Positions 19,105 through 26,733 of a stretch of DNA of 64,000 bases are shown here, in pieces; within the stretch, counting starts at the first letter, position 1; every line of letters begins with the position of its first letter. This stretch comes from Glutamicibacter protophormiae. Lineage in GTDB: Bacteria; Actinomycetota; Actinomycetes; Actinomycetales; Micrococcaceae. The notes beneath the pieces were generated by a model, which did not search any database, had not been told where the DNA came from, and saw only the letters and a list, made by a program, of their open reading frames with translations. The stretch spans positions 108,985 through 172,984 of the forward strand of contig NZ_BMPH01000009.1 in the NCBI RefSeq assembly GCF_014647495.1, read 5' to 3'. A program made the position numbers and the translations under genes.

Positions 19105-19186
19105 CACGTGATCATGTAATTCAACGGTTGACATGGAATTCATTGGATCCTCTCACGGATATATTCGATTGGGTATCACGTGATCA
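19105..19186. repeat. Two copies of CACGTGATCA in the MHS/thiolase intergenic region
   Basis: CACGTGATCA occurs at 19105-19114 and 19177-19186, exactly 72 bp apart in direct orientation. The second copy extends to the palindrome ATCACGTGAT (19175-19184). Both lie in the 338-bp gap between divergent genes that otherwise holds only the PaaR-like site, so they may be regulator boxes. Confidence 0.35.
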
Positions 19187-19250
19187 ATGGGCAGAGCTCC
19201 TAAACAGCAGGGGGTTTCACGTAATGTTTGTGGCGAGCCGAGCTTGTATT

Positions 19251-19268
19251 ATTGAACGAATGGTCAGT
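19251..19268 (+). promoter_or_regulatory. PaaR-like operator A, upstream of the thiolase operon
   Basis: ATTGAACG-AA-TGGTCAGT resembles the palindrome ACTGACCG-NN-CGGTCAGT found before paaA, paaZ and paaI. A -10-like TATTAT (19247-19252) overlaps its left edge, so binding would block the promoter. The thiolase ATG is 48 nt farther on. Confidence 0.6.
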
Positions 19269-19315
19269 AAGTTAGAGTGCTGAGCATCACTACTTTTCTG
19301 TCGCAAGGAGCAATC

Positions 19316-20539
19316 ATGGCCGAGGCATTTCTCGTAGGCGGAGCACGTACCCCGGTAGGACGGTACGGCGGAGCGCTAAGCAGCGTGCGCCCGGACGATC
19401 TGGCGGCGTTGACCATCCGCCGCGTCATCGACGACGCAGGCATCGACCCGGCGCTGGTGGACGAGGTCATTTTCGGCAACGCCAATGGGGCCGGCGAAGA
19501 GAACCGCAACGTAGCGCGCATGGCCTGGCTGCTGGCCGGCCTGCCGAACACCGTTCCGGGCATCACCGTGAACCGCCTGTGCGCTTCGGGCATGAGCGCC
19601 ATCACCATGGCCAGCCACATGGTCAAATCGGGCGCCGCGGACATCGTGGTGGCCGGCGGCGTGGAATCCATGTCCCGCGCCCCATGGGTCATGGAAAAGC
19701 CTGCCAAGGCCTTCGCCAAGCCGGGGGCGACCTTCGACACCTCCATCGGCTGGCGCTTCACCAACCCCGCATTCCTCTCCGGCGAGCTGTCACGCGACGG
19801 CAAGGCCACCTACTCGATGCCCGAGACGGCCGAGGAAGTCGCCCGCGTCTACAACATCTCCCGCGAGGACGCCGACCAGTTCGCCGTGGATTCCCACGCC
19901 AAGTCCATCGCAGCGATCGAGGCCGGACGCTTCAAGGACGAGATCGTCCCGGTGACCGTCAAGGGCCGCAAGGGCGATACCGTCGTGGACACCGACGAGG
20001 GCCCGCGCCCCGGCACCACCGCAGAGGTCCTGGCCGGGCTGCGCCCGGTCGTCAAGGGCGGCTCGGTGGTCACCGCCGGCAACGCCTCGACGCTGAACGA
20101 CGGAGCCTCGGCCATCCTGGTGGTCTCCGAGCGCGCCATCGAGAAGTACGGCCTGACCCCGCGCGCCCGCATCGTCGACGGGCAGGCCGCCGGCCTGGCC
20201 CAGGAGATCATGGGCATGGGCCCGGTTCCGGCCACCAACAAGGTGCTCGCCCGCGCCGGGCTGTCCATCGGGGACATCGGCGCCATGGAAATCAACGAGG
20301 CCTTCGCCAGCCAGTCGCTGGCCAGCATGAACGAGCTGGGCGTGGACCCGTCCATCGTGAACCGCGACGGCGGCGCCATCGCGCTGGGCCACCCGCTGGG
20401 CTCCTCCGGCTCGCGCATCGTGATCACCCTGCTGGGCCGCATGGAACGCGAACTGGCCGGAGCACAGCGCAAGCTCGGCGTGGCCACCATGTGCGTGGGC
20501 GTCGGCCAGGGCACCGCCCTGCTGGTGGAGGGTGTCTAA
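19316..20539 (+). CDS. paaJ: Thiolase, probably 3-oxoadipyl-CoA/3-oxo-5,6-didehydrosuberyl-CoA thiolase
   Basis: Acetyl-CoA acyltransferase of 407 residues. ATG 19316 follows AAGGAG (19305-19310). The nucleophilic cysteine lies in VNRLCASGM, the catalytic histidine in GGAIALGHPLGSSGSR, and the second cysteine in CVGVGQG. The last two PaaH/PaaJ steps of phenylacetate breakdown use such an enzyme. The gene is first in an operon with an enoyl-CoA hydratase and a 3-hydroxyacyl-CoA dehydrogenase, and a PaaR-like site overlaps its promoter. That context supports PaaJ/PcaF over a general thiolase, but sequence alone does not fix the substrate. Confidence 0.85.
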   Translation: MAEAFLVGGARTPVGRYGGALSSVRPDDLAALTIRRVIDDAGIDPALVDEVIFGNANGAGEENRNVARMAWLLAGLPNTVPGITVNRLCASGMSAITMASHMVKSGAADIVVAGGVESMSRAPWVMEKPAKAFAKPGATFDTSIGWRFTNPAFLSGELSRDGKATYSMPETAEEVARVYNISREDADQFAVDSHAKSIAAIEAGRFKDEIVPVTVKGRKGDTVVDTDEGPRPGTTAEVLAGLRPVVKGGSVVTAGNASTLNDGASAILVVSERAIEKYGLTPRARIVDGQAAGLAQEIMGMGPVPATNKVLARAGLSIGDIGAMEINEAFASQSLASMNELGVDPSIVNRDGGAIALGHPLGSSGSRIVITLLGRMERELAGAQRKLGVATMCVGVGQGTALLVEGV

Positions 20540-20543
20540 GCCC

Positions 20544-21338
20544 ATGAGCCTGACCCCCGAAGACTTCACCACCCTGCAGCTCACCGAGACCGCGGACCGC
20601 GTGTGGGTGCGCCTGCACCGACCCGAGGTCCGCAACGCCATCGACCAGGTCATGGTCGACGAGCTGCACGCGGTCTGCGCCTACCTGGAACGCACCCCGA
20701 AGATCATGATCCTGGCCGGCACCCCGTCCCAGGCTCCAACCGAGGACAAGCCGCGCGGCTCCAAGGGGATCTTCGCCTCCGGCGCGGACATCGCCCAGCT
20801 GCGCGAGCGCCGCCGCGACGACGCGCTGGCCGGCATCAACTCCGGCATCTTCGACCGCATCGCCAAGCTGCCGATGCCCGTGGTGGCGGCGCTGGACGGC
20901 TTCGCTCTGGGCGGCGGCGCGGAACTGGCCTACGCGGCCGACTTCCGCATCGGCACCGAGGACCTGCGCATGGGCAACCCGGAAACCAACCTGGGCATCA
21001 TGGCCGCCGCCGGCGCCACCTGGCGCCTGAAGGAACTGGTCGGCGAGCCGCTGGCCAAGGAAATCCTGCTGGCCGGCAAGGTGCTCACCGGGGCGCAGTG
21101 CCTGGAGGTCCAGCTGATCACCGAGCTGCACCCGGCCGCCGAGCTGGACGCCGCCGCGGATGCGCTGGCGGACCGCATCGCCGCGCAGGACCCGCTGGCC
21201 GTGCGCATCAGCAAGTCGGTATTCCACGCTCCGCGCGAAGTTCACCCGATCATCGACAACCTGGCCCAGGGCATGCTCTTCGAGTCCCAGGCCAAGTTCG
21301 ACCGCATGCAGGCATTCCTAGACCGAAAGAAGAAGTAA
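20544..21338 (+). CDS. paaF: Enoyl-CoA hydratase/isomerase, probably 2,3-dehydroadipyl-CoA hydratase
   Basis: Crotonase-fold enzyme of 264 residues. The ATG at 20544 lies 4 nt after the thiolase stop, with GGAGGG inside the thiolase end. Visible signatures are GIFASGADIAQL (first oxyanion strand), VVAALDGFALGGGAELAYAADF (second) and NPETNLGIMAAAG with the conserved Glu. Position between thiolase and dehydrogenase fits PaaF. A loop of about 15 extra residues around TPSQAPTEDKPRGSKG precedes the first oxyanion strand. The other crotonase gene (42747-43532) has PaaG-like features, which supports giving this one the hydratase role. Confidence 0.8.
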   Translation: MSLTPEDFTTLQLTETADRVWVRLHRPEVRNAIDQVMVDELHAVCAYLERTPKIMILAGTPSQAPTEDKPRGSKGIFASGADIAQLRERRRDDALAGINSGIFDRIAKLPMPVVAALDGFALGGGAELAYAADFRIGTEDLRMGNPETNLGIMAAAGATWRLKELVGEPLAKEILLAGKVLTGAQCLEVQLITELHPAAELDAAADALADRIAAQDPLAVRISKSVFHAPREVHPIIDNLAQGMLFESQAKFDRMQAFLDRKKK

Positions 21339-21340
21339 GC

Positions 21341-22213
21341 ATGAGTGAAGCGACAAACTTTATCGACGGCGCACTGCCTGCGAAAATGGGCGTGCTGGGC
21401 GGCGGGCGCATGGGCGCCGGCATCGCCCACGCCTTCCTGATCAAGGGCTGCGACGTGTTGGTCGTGGAACGCGACGAGGCTTCCGCCATCGCCGCGCGCG
21501 AGCGCGTTGAAGCTGCCGCCGCCAAGTCCATCGAACGCGGTGCCACCGATGCAAACCTCGGTGAGATGACCTCGCGCCTGAGCGTTTCGGTCGACTACGC
21601 GGCGTTCGCCGACCGCCAGCTGGTCATCGAAGCTGTCCCGGAAATCTGGGACCTGAAGGTCTCCTCGCTGCAGGCGGTGGAGGAATCGCTTGCGCAGGAT
21701 GCGGTGCTCGCCTCGAACACCTCCTCGCTGTCGGTCTCTGGCCTGGCGGAGAAGCTCGCACGCCCGGAGAACTTCCTGGGCCTGCACTTCTTCAACCCGG
21801 TCCCGGCCTCCACGCTGATCGAGGTCGTCATCGGCAAGCAGACCAGCCCGCAGCTGGTCGACGCCTCGCGCGGCTGGGTTGAAGCCCTGGGCAAGACCGC
21901 CGTGGTGGTCAACGACGCCCCGGGCTTCGCCTCCTCCCGGCTGGGCGTCGCCATCGCGCTGGAAGCCATGCGCATGGTCGAAGAGGGCGTGGCCAGCGCC
22001 GAGGACATCGACAACGCCATGGTGCTGGGCTACAAGCACCCGACCGGCCCGCTGAAGACCACCGACATCGTGGGCCTGGACGTGCGCCTGGGCATTGCCG
22101 AATACCTTCATGAGACCTTGGGCGACCGTTTCGCCCCGCCGCAGATCCTCAAGGACCTGGTGGCGGAGGGGAAGCTCGGCCGCAAGACCGGGCAGGGCTT
22201 CTACACCTGGTAG
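21341..22213 (+). CDS. paaH: 3-hydroxyacyl-CoA dehydrogenase, probably 3-hydroxyadipyl-CoA dehydrogenase
   Basis: NAD-dependent dehydrogenase of 290 residues, starting at ATG 21341 two nt after the previous stop. It has an N-terminal Rossmann fold (MGVLGGGRMGAGIAHAFL), the catalytic region ASNTSSLSVSGLAEKLARP then LGLHFFNPVP with the catalytic His, and the C-terminal domain with GFASSRLG and HPTGPLKTTDIVGLDVRL. It ends GQGFYTW, as is usual for PaaH/HbdA proteins. It completes the thiolase-hydratase-dehydrogenase trio that would take 2,3-dehydroadipyl-CoA to acetyl-CoA and succinyl-CoA. Confidence 0.88.
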   Translation: MSEATNFIDGALPAKMGVLGGGRMGAGIAHAFLIKGCDVLVVERDEASAIAARERVEAAAAKSIERGATDANLGEMTSRLSVSVDYAAFADRQLVIEAVPEIWDLKVSSLQAVEESLAQDAVLASNTSSLSVSGLAEKLARPENFLGLHFFNPVPASTLIEVVIGKQTSPQLVDASRGWVEALGKTAVVVNDAPGFASSRLGVAIALEAMRMVEEGVASAEDIDNAMVLGYKHPTGPLKTTDIVGLDVRLGIAEYLHETLGDRFAPPQILKDLVAEGKLGRKTGQGFYTW

Positions 22214-22223
22214 GAACATGATG

Positions 22224-22250
22224 GAAAGGGCTGCGAAAGCAGCCCTTTTC
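22224..22250 (+). terminator. Hairpin after the paaJFH-like operon
   Basis: GAAAGGGCTGC (22224-22234) pairs with GCAGCCCTTTTC (22239-22250) around GAAA, 10 nt after the stop. The flanking A/T residues give a short U-tail on the plus strand and it may serve the convergent regulator too. Confidence 0.8.
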
Positions 22251-22268
22251 GCGTTTCCGGCGGGTGGT

Positions 22269-23117
22269 TCAGGGAATCAGACCGCGGCTTCGGGCCCGCA
22301 GCACCAGGTCGAACCGGTTGTCCGCCTCCAGCTTGCGCATGGCCGAGGCGATATAGCTCTTGACGGTGCTTTCGGCCAGGTCAAGGTGCGCGCCGATCAG
22401 CGCATTGCGCTTGCCCAGGGCCAGGTGCGTGACCACATCCAATTCCCGTGTCGACAACGGTCCCGGCCCGCCCAGCTCGCGCCGCTGCCCGGCGCGCAGC
22501 ATGGATCCCGCGGTGCTCAGCCGCTGCGCCAGCTGCGGGTCCTCGACCAGCCGGGCGATATCCCGCAGTTCGGTGTACAGCACCGTCAGGTCCTCCTGGC
22601 TCAGCGCCAGGTCCGAGACGTGCGTGGCATGCGCCTCCGACGCAGACAGCACCGCCAGGCGGCGCTCGGTCTCCTCGTGGACCGACAGCTCCCAAGCCAG
22701 GCGCCGCGCCTCGCCGGCGGCCGTGGCCAGCATTTCGTCGGTCAGCTGCGAGCGGTCGCGCAGCCCCGCGTAGATCAGCGCCCGCACCTGGTTGTCGACC
22801 ACCACGGGAATCGCCAGCAGCGTGATGATCCCTTCCACGCCGATCTCGCGGTCGTAGCTGTGGATGATGTCGGGGGACTGGTGGTAGGAGCCGGTGGCGG
22901 TGAGTTCCCGCCGGGCCAGCGCCAGCCCGCCCAGACCCTGCCCGGGCTGGATCACCAGCCCGCGCAACACGCCGGTGCGGGTTCCGGAGAAGCTGGTCAG
23001 CACGGTGCCCCCGGGGTCCGCGAAGCCGCCGAAGGCCACGGGGAAGCCGGTGCGGGCGGCCAGGGTGTTCAGCGTACGCTCCAGCAGAGCCACCTGGGGT
23101 GAAGAATCGGTGGTCAA
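22269..23117 (-). CDS. GAF-LuxR transcriptional regulator, RamA-like
   Basis: A 282-residue regulator with an N-terminal GAF-like sensor (about 1-140) and a C-terminal LuxR helix-turn-helix (LSTRELDVVTHLALGKRN then LAESTVKSYIASAMRKLEAD). The TTG ending at 23117 is chosen because AAGGAGGT precedes it at good spacing. Length and architecture match RamA, the regulator of acetate metabolism in Corynebacterium glutamicum, which is also 282 residues by my recollection. It is divergent from an acetate-type transporter. A role in acetate control is therefore likely, but orthology needs a tree. Confidence 0.8.
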   Translation of the reverse strand: MTTDSSPQVALLERTLNTLAARTGFPVAFGGFADPGGTVLTSFSGTRTGVLRGLVIQPGQGLGGLALARRELTATGSYHQSPDIIHSYDREIGVEGIITLLAIPVVVDNQVRALIYAGLRDRSQLTDEMLATAAGEARRLAWELSVHEETERRLAVLSASEAHATHVSDLALSQEDLTVLYTELRDIARLVEDPQLAQRLSTAGSMLRAGQRRELGGPGPLSTRELDVVTHLALGKRNALIGAHLDLAESTVKSYIASAMRKLEADNRFDLVLRARSRGLIP

Positions 23118-23182
23118 CTGCTACCTCCTTTAGATGGTAGTGATGCGCCTCACTGTCTCTCTAGGATACCTGCAGGAGACTT

Positions 23183-23198
23183 GGTGACGAAGGTCACC
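23183..23198. promoter_or_regulatory. GGTGAC-GAAG-GTCACC inverted repeat between RamA-like and transporter genes
   Basis: A perfect 6+6-bp inverted repeat with a 4-bp centre lies 46 bp before the transporter ATG and 66 bp before the regulator start. It is the only clear palindrome in the 126-bp shared region and is a candidate operator for the LuxR-type regulator or another factor. Confidence 0.4.
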
Positions 23199-23243
23199 GG
23201 CCGACGATCACCTTGTACCGCTACACACATCGGAGTGTGCCCC

Positions 23244-23858
23244 ATGACTGCAACACTGACCCGCCCCGACCTCGATCTGCCGCTGCGCGAAGAGCCTGCC
23301 GCCAAGACCGTCATCGCCGATCCGGCAGCCCTCGGCCTGGGTGCCTTCGCCATGACCACGTTCGTGCTGAGCCTGGCCAATGCGGGACTGATTCCCGAAG
23401 CCGGCAGCGCGGTCCTGGCGCTGGCATTCTTCTACGGAGGCATCGCGCAGGTCATTGCCGGCGTCATCGAATTCTTCAAGGGCAATGTCTTCGGCGCCAC
23501 CGCCTTCACCTCCTACGGGATGTTCTGGATGGGCTTCTGGTGGATCGAAACCACCCCGGAAATCGCCGCGGCCGTGGGATCCGTCGGCATGGGCGTCTAC
23601 CTGCTGGGATGGACCCTCTTCACCATCTACATGACCATCGCCTCGCTGAAAACCAACGGGGTCCTGGTCACCGTGTTCACCGTGCTGTGCACCGCGTTCA
23701 TCGCCCTGACCATCGGCGCGTTCACCGGCAACCAGCTGATCCACGAGCTCGGCGGCTGGCTGGGCCTTCTCGCCGCGGCGCTGGCCGCGTACGGTTCCTT
23801 CGCCGTCGTCACCAACGCCACCTGGAAGCGCGAGGTGCTGCCAATGTGGGCCAAGTAG
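23244..23858 (+). CDS. Acetate uptake transporter (GPR1/FUN34/YaaH family)
   Basis: Six-helix membrane protein of 204 residues, ATG 23244 with GGAG upstream. Family marks are ADPAALGLGAFAMTTFVLSL (the NPAPLGL-type signature at the first helix), the GGIAQVIAGVIEFFKGN loop and TAFTSYGMFWMGFW. Members move acetate or succinate across the membrane. It is divergent from the RamA-like gene, so acetate or acetyl-CoA-dependent control is likely. Phenylacetate catabolism in the same window ends in acetyl-CoA and succinyl-CoA. Confidence 0.88.
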   Translation: MTATLTRPDLDLPLREEPAAKTVIADPAALGLGAFAMTTFVLSLANAGLIPEAGSAVLALAFFYGGIAQVIAGVIEFFKGNVFGATAFTSYGMFWMGFWWIETTPEIAAAVGSVGMGVYLLGWTLFTIYMTIASLKTNGVLVTVFTVLCTAFIALTIGAFTGNQLIHELGGWLGLLAAALAAYGSFAVVTNATWKREVLPMWAK

Positions 23859-23884
23859 CCCGCAGCAGCGCAGAACGCTGCCAA

Positions 23885-23928
23885 CGGCAGCCCGCCGTCC
23901 CGGATATTCCCGGGGCGGCGGGCTGCCG
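23885..23928. terminator. Convergent hairpin between acetate transporter and RIO kinase
   Basis: CGGCAGCCCGCCG (23885-23897) pairs perfectly with CGGCGGGCTGCCG (23916-23928), with an 18-nt loop that can itself fold. It begins 27 nt after the transporter stop and ends 6 nt before the kinase stop. Confidence 0.75.
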
Positions 23929-23933
23929 TCCGA

Positions 23934-24839
23934 CTAGGCGAACATGCTGGCCAGCAGCGAGGTGAACAGTGCCTCGGCATCGCGCGGCAGGCCCTTGGCG
24001 GTGAACCAGTCGCACATGTTGACGCAGTCGCGGTGCAGGAAATCCAGGCCCTGCACGTTGCCGGCCAGATCCACGCATTGCGGCACGTCGATAACCACCA
24101 GGCGATCGCCAGCCACCAGCAGATTGTAGGCCGAGAGGTCGCCGTGCGCGATGCCCAGCAGGGCAAATTTCTCCATGGCGTCGGCCAGCTGGTCCCAGAG
24201 GGCCGGCAGCCGCGGATCGTTGCGGGAGAGCTGCTGCAGGCGGGGCGCGGCGGCCCGCGGGATCTGCGGATCCGCAATGAACTCCATGAGGATTTCGGTG
24301 CCGTCGATCTGTACCGGATAGGGGACCGGGATCCCCGCTTCGTGGCAGCGGCGCAGATACGTCCATTCGGCGCTTGCCCATTGCAGGGCGGCCACCTCGC
24401 GGCCGTAGCTGGAATTGTTTTTCACCGCACGGTTATCGCGCGAGCGCCGCGCGGAGCGGCCCTCGCTGTAGGCCTGGGAGCGGCTGAACTGCAGATGCTC
24501 CCGGCCGCGGTAGCGCTTGGCCGCCAGCAACGCGCTGCGCGCCTGGGTGGCCCGCTCCACGAGGAAGACATCCCCTTCCTTGCCGGTCTTGAGGATCCCG
24601 AGCTCGGTATCCAGGGCCGCGGCATCCTCGATGAGCCATGACGGGTAGGGCTTGGGTCCGCGGCAGCCCTTTTCGATGGACGGCCACGTGGAGTAGCGCT
24701 GCCCGTCGGCCAGCTCATCCTGGGCGGTTTCGTTCCAGGCGGGGCGTCCGCGGCGGGTTTTCAGTCGGGTGTCGGCCTCGTCGAAGCCGTTGAACGCTAG
24801 GGGTGTTGCGGCGGTGTCGCCGCCAGGGTAGTAAGACAC
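23934..24839 (-). CDS. RIO1-family atypical protein kinase
   Basis: A 301-residue RIO kinase. The nucleotide loop is TGKEGDVFLVE (85-95), the lysine is in LLAAKRYRG, the catalytic loop is HGDLSAYNLL (232-241) and the metal motif is VIDVPQ (249-254). These match the RIO pattern, including the missing activation loop. In archaea and eukaryotes RIO kinases act in small-subunit maturation. The bacterial members are poorly studied, and some DNA-damage links are reported in related bacteria. The GTG ending at 24839 follows AAGGA. No operon partner is seen. Confidence 0.88.
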   Translation of the reverse strand: MSYYPGGDTAATPLAFNGFDEADTRLKTRRGRPAWNETAQDELADGQRYSTWPSIEKGCRGPKPYPSWLIEDAAALDTELGILKTGKEGDVFLVERATQARSALLAAKRYRGREHLQFSRSQAYSEGRSARRSRDNRAVKNNSSYGREVAALQWASAEWTYLRRCHEAGIPVPYPVQIDGTEILMEFIADPQIPRAAAPRLQQLSRNDPRLPALWDQLADAMEKFALLGIAHGDLSAYNLLVAGDRLVVIDVPQCVDLAGNVQGLDFLHRDCVNMCDWFTAKGLPRDAEALFTSLLASMFA

Positions 24840-24976
24840 AATAAGTCCTTGGTGAGGAGGGGAGATGGCGTTGCAAGGTAACGGACATTCATCGGTATCC
24901 CTCCTCGGGTAGACTCATTGGCATTTACCAATGACTAAGACTCTACAGCAGATTGCGAATGTGTTGCAATGGAGAC

Positions 24977-25705
24977 ATGAGCCACGCCCCCGAGTACCGC
25001 AAGCAGTCGATGGACGTCCACTGGGACGGTGCGATCAACGCCCGCCGCATCTGCGGAGCCTTCTACCGCATGGGACGCCACGAATGGCTCACCGAGCGGG
25101 GCTGGCGGCAGCTGCGGGCGGACGGCATCGACAGGGTCATCGACCTGCGCAACCCCGGGGAGATCCGCCGCCGCGAACACGACCCGGTGGTGCAGGAGCC
25201 GAGCCTGCGGGGCATCGAGCTGTTCAACCTTCCGCTGGAAGCCCCGGGCAACGAGCGCTTCGAGGCGATCGCCGTCCCGTACATGAACCACACCGGGATG
25301 TACCGGCTGGTCTGCGAGGAATTCGGCGGGCATCTGGCCGCGGTCTTCGAGAACCTGGCCGCAACCCGCAGCGGCGCGGTGATCCACTGCTCCGCCGGAC
25401 GGGACCGTTCGGGCCTGGTGGCGACGCTGCTGCTGGATTTGGCCGGGCGGCGCGAGGAAGTCCTGGCCCACGACGAAGCTGCGGTGCGCGGCATCAACGA
25501 ATGGCATCGGGTTTCTCCGCGCAAGCACCCCTACGAGTCCCACCAGCCGGCCGGCGAGCTGGACTCGATCATCCGCGGCCGCGCCGAGGAGCTGGAGAAG
25601 TTCCTCGACTGGCTCGGCACCGCCGAGGGCTACCTGCTCGGCCAAGGCCTGGGCGAAAACAGGCTTGCCGCCGTGCGGGAGCTGGCGCGCCGCGAAGACC
25701 CCTGA
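24977..25705 (+). CDS. Tyrosine/serine protein phosphatase-like protein (DSP/PtpB type)
   Basis: A 242-residue phosphatase with the cysteine-phosphatase loop VIHCSAGRDRSG (Cys138, Arg144), preceded by VIDLRNPGEIRRR, the general-acid region common in MptpB-like enzymes. It may act on protein phosphotyrosine/serine or phosphoinositides. The start is uncertain: ATG 24977 has GGAG only 2 nt away, and the next in-frame ATG (25010) lacks a site. It follows the RIO kinase divergently, and the pairing of a kinase and a phosphatase is suggestive only. Confidence 0.82.
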   Translation: MSHAPEYRKQSMDVHWDGAINARRICGAFYRMGRHEWLTERGWRQLRADGIDRVIDLRNPGEIRRREHDPVVQEPSLRGIELFNLPLEAPGNERFEAIAVPYMNHTGMYRLVCEEFGGHLAAVFENLAATRSGAVIHCSAGRDRSGLVATLLLDLAGRREEVLAHDEAAVRGINEWHRVSPRKHPYESHQPAGELDSIIRGRAEELEKFLDWLGTAEGYLLGQGLGENRLAAVRELARREDP

Positions 25706-25736
25706 CAGGGCCGCAGCGGAACTGTAGGCTCGGGGC

Positions 25737-26105
25737 ATGGATGGAAAGCTGCGGCATCATGCCTTGAACTATGTTGAACTGACCGTCACCGACCTGAAAG
25801 CAGCCAAGGACTTCTACTCGGCCGCCTTCGGGTGGAAGTTCGTCGACTACGGCGGGCAGTACGCCGGCATCCTCATGCCGGAGGCGGGCACGGAGGAATC
25901 CGGGGGACTGCTGCTGGCCGACAAGCCGCGGCCCGTCGGAGGGCCCTTCGTGCTGCTGTATTCCGAGGACCTGGACGCCACGGCCCGCGCCATCGAAGCG
26001 GCCGGAGGCTGGATCGACCAGCCGGCCTATTCGTTCCCCGGCGGCCGACGGCTGCATTTCACCGACCCCTCCGGAAACGAGCTGGGCGTCTGGGCTTCCG
26101 ACTAG
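25737..26105 (+). CDS. VOC (glyoxalase/bleomycin-resistance) family protein
   Basis: A 122-residue single VOC domain pair with the strands NYVELTVTDLKAAKDFYSAA and GRRLHFTDPSGNELGVW. His and Glu residues occur at usual metal positions (Glu in VELTV, His in RLHFTDP, Glu in NELGVW). The GGWIDQPAYSFPGGRRLHF stretch resembles the DUF-type 27 kDa antigen Cfp30B-like group. The substrate is unknown. It follows the phosphatase by 31 nt and may share its mRNA. Confidence 0.8.
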   Translation: MDGKLRHHALNYVELTVTDLKAAKDFYSAAFGWKFVDYGGQYAGILMPEAGTEESGGLLLADKPRPVGGPFVLLYSEDLDATARAIEAAGGWIDQPAYSFPGGRRLHFTDPSGNELGVWASD

Positions 26106-26213
26106 AAGCGGGCCCGCCGACGGCGAGCCCGCGTGTTCATGAGATTCAGCATCCCGGGTCAGCCGCTCGCTTCTGCCTTGTCGCGGCGTAACCCGAGCAT
26201 GGAACATGGAAGC

Positions 26214-26648
26214 CTAGCGCTTGGGCTTGTCCACCACCAGATTGGTGATGCGCAGGGTGCAGATGCGGCGCTGCTGCGCATCGGTGATGAGCACTTCGTG
26301 GCTGGTCATGCGGCGGCCCAGCTTGATCGGGGTGGCGGTGATGGTCACCAGGCCCTCGGTGGCCGAGCGGTGGTGCGTCGCGTTGACGTCGACTCCCACC
26401 ACGACCTTGCCGAAGGTGGACGCGAACTTCACGGCGGCCCAGGAGCCCACCGCCTCGCCCACGGCCAGCGAGGCGCCGCCGTGCAGCAGCCCGAAGGACT
26501 GGGTGTTGCCTTCCACCGGCATGGTGGCCACCACCTTGTCCACGGACTCCTCGATGATGCGCACGCCCATCTTGCGGTCCAATTCGCCCAGCTCAATCGT
26601 CCACGGTTCGAGGTTCTGGGCCGGGTGCTGTACTTCGGTCATTTTCAC
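26214..26648 (-). CDS. Hotdog thioesterase, MenI/YdiI-like
   Basis: A 144-residue hotdog-fold acyl-CoA thioesterase (the in-frame ATG two codons later, ending at 26642, is also possible). The signature FGLLHGGASLAVGEAVGS carries the HGG turn (His56-Gly58) and catalytic Glu65, and VVVGVDVNATHHRSATEG follows. This pattern matches E. coli YdiI (MenI), which has Glu there, while the PaaI of this window has Asp63. DHNA-CoA hydrolase is therefore an attractive role in a region with menABCDEF. It is divergent from paaZ across a PaaR-like site, so phenylacetate-related thioesterase activity is the competing view. Confidence 0.75.
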   Translation of the reverse strand: MKMTEVQHPAQNLEPWTIELGELDRKMGVRIIEESVDKVVATMPVEGNTQSFGLLHGGASLAVGEAVGSWAAVKFASTFGKVVVGVDVNATHHRSATEGLVTITATPIKLGRRMTSHEVLITDAQQRRICTLRITNLVVDKPKR

Positions 26649-26701
26649 GGTCCTTTACGGGTGTCGTCGATCACGTCATTGCTGTTATGGTTAACACTAA
26701 T

Positions 26702-26719
26702 ACTGACCGACCGTTCAGG
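26702..26719. promoter_or_regulatory. PaaR-like operator B, between thioesterase and paaZ
   Basis: ACTGACCG-AC-CGTTCAGG is a near-perfect copy of the shared palindrome. It lies 15 bp before the paaZ ATG and 54 bp before the divergent thioesterase start, so one bound dimer could control both. AATACT (26699-26704) is in -10-like register with its left edge. Confidence 0.68.
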
Positions 26720-26733
26720 AAGGAATTGCGTCG

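Noticed and set aside
20603..21340. N-terminal extension joining the hydratase region to the 3-hydroxyacyl-CoA dehydrogenase
   Set aside because: The part before 21341 overlaps the real hydratase gene in another frame and reads as Arg-rich noise. ATG 21341 gives a normal-length dehydrogenase.
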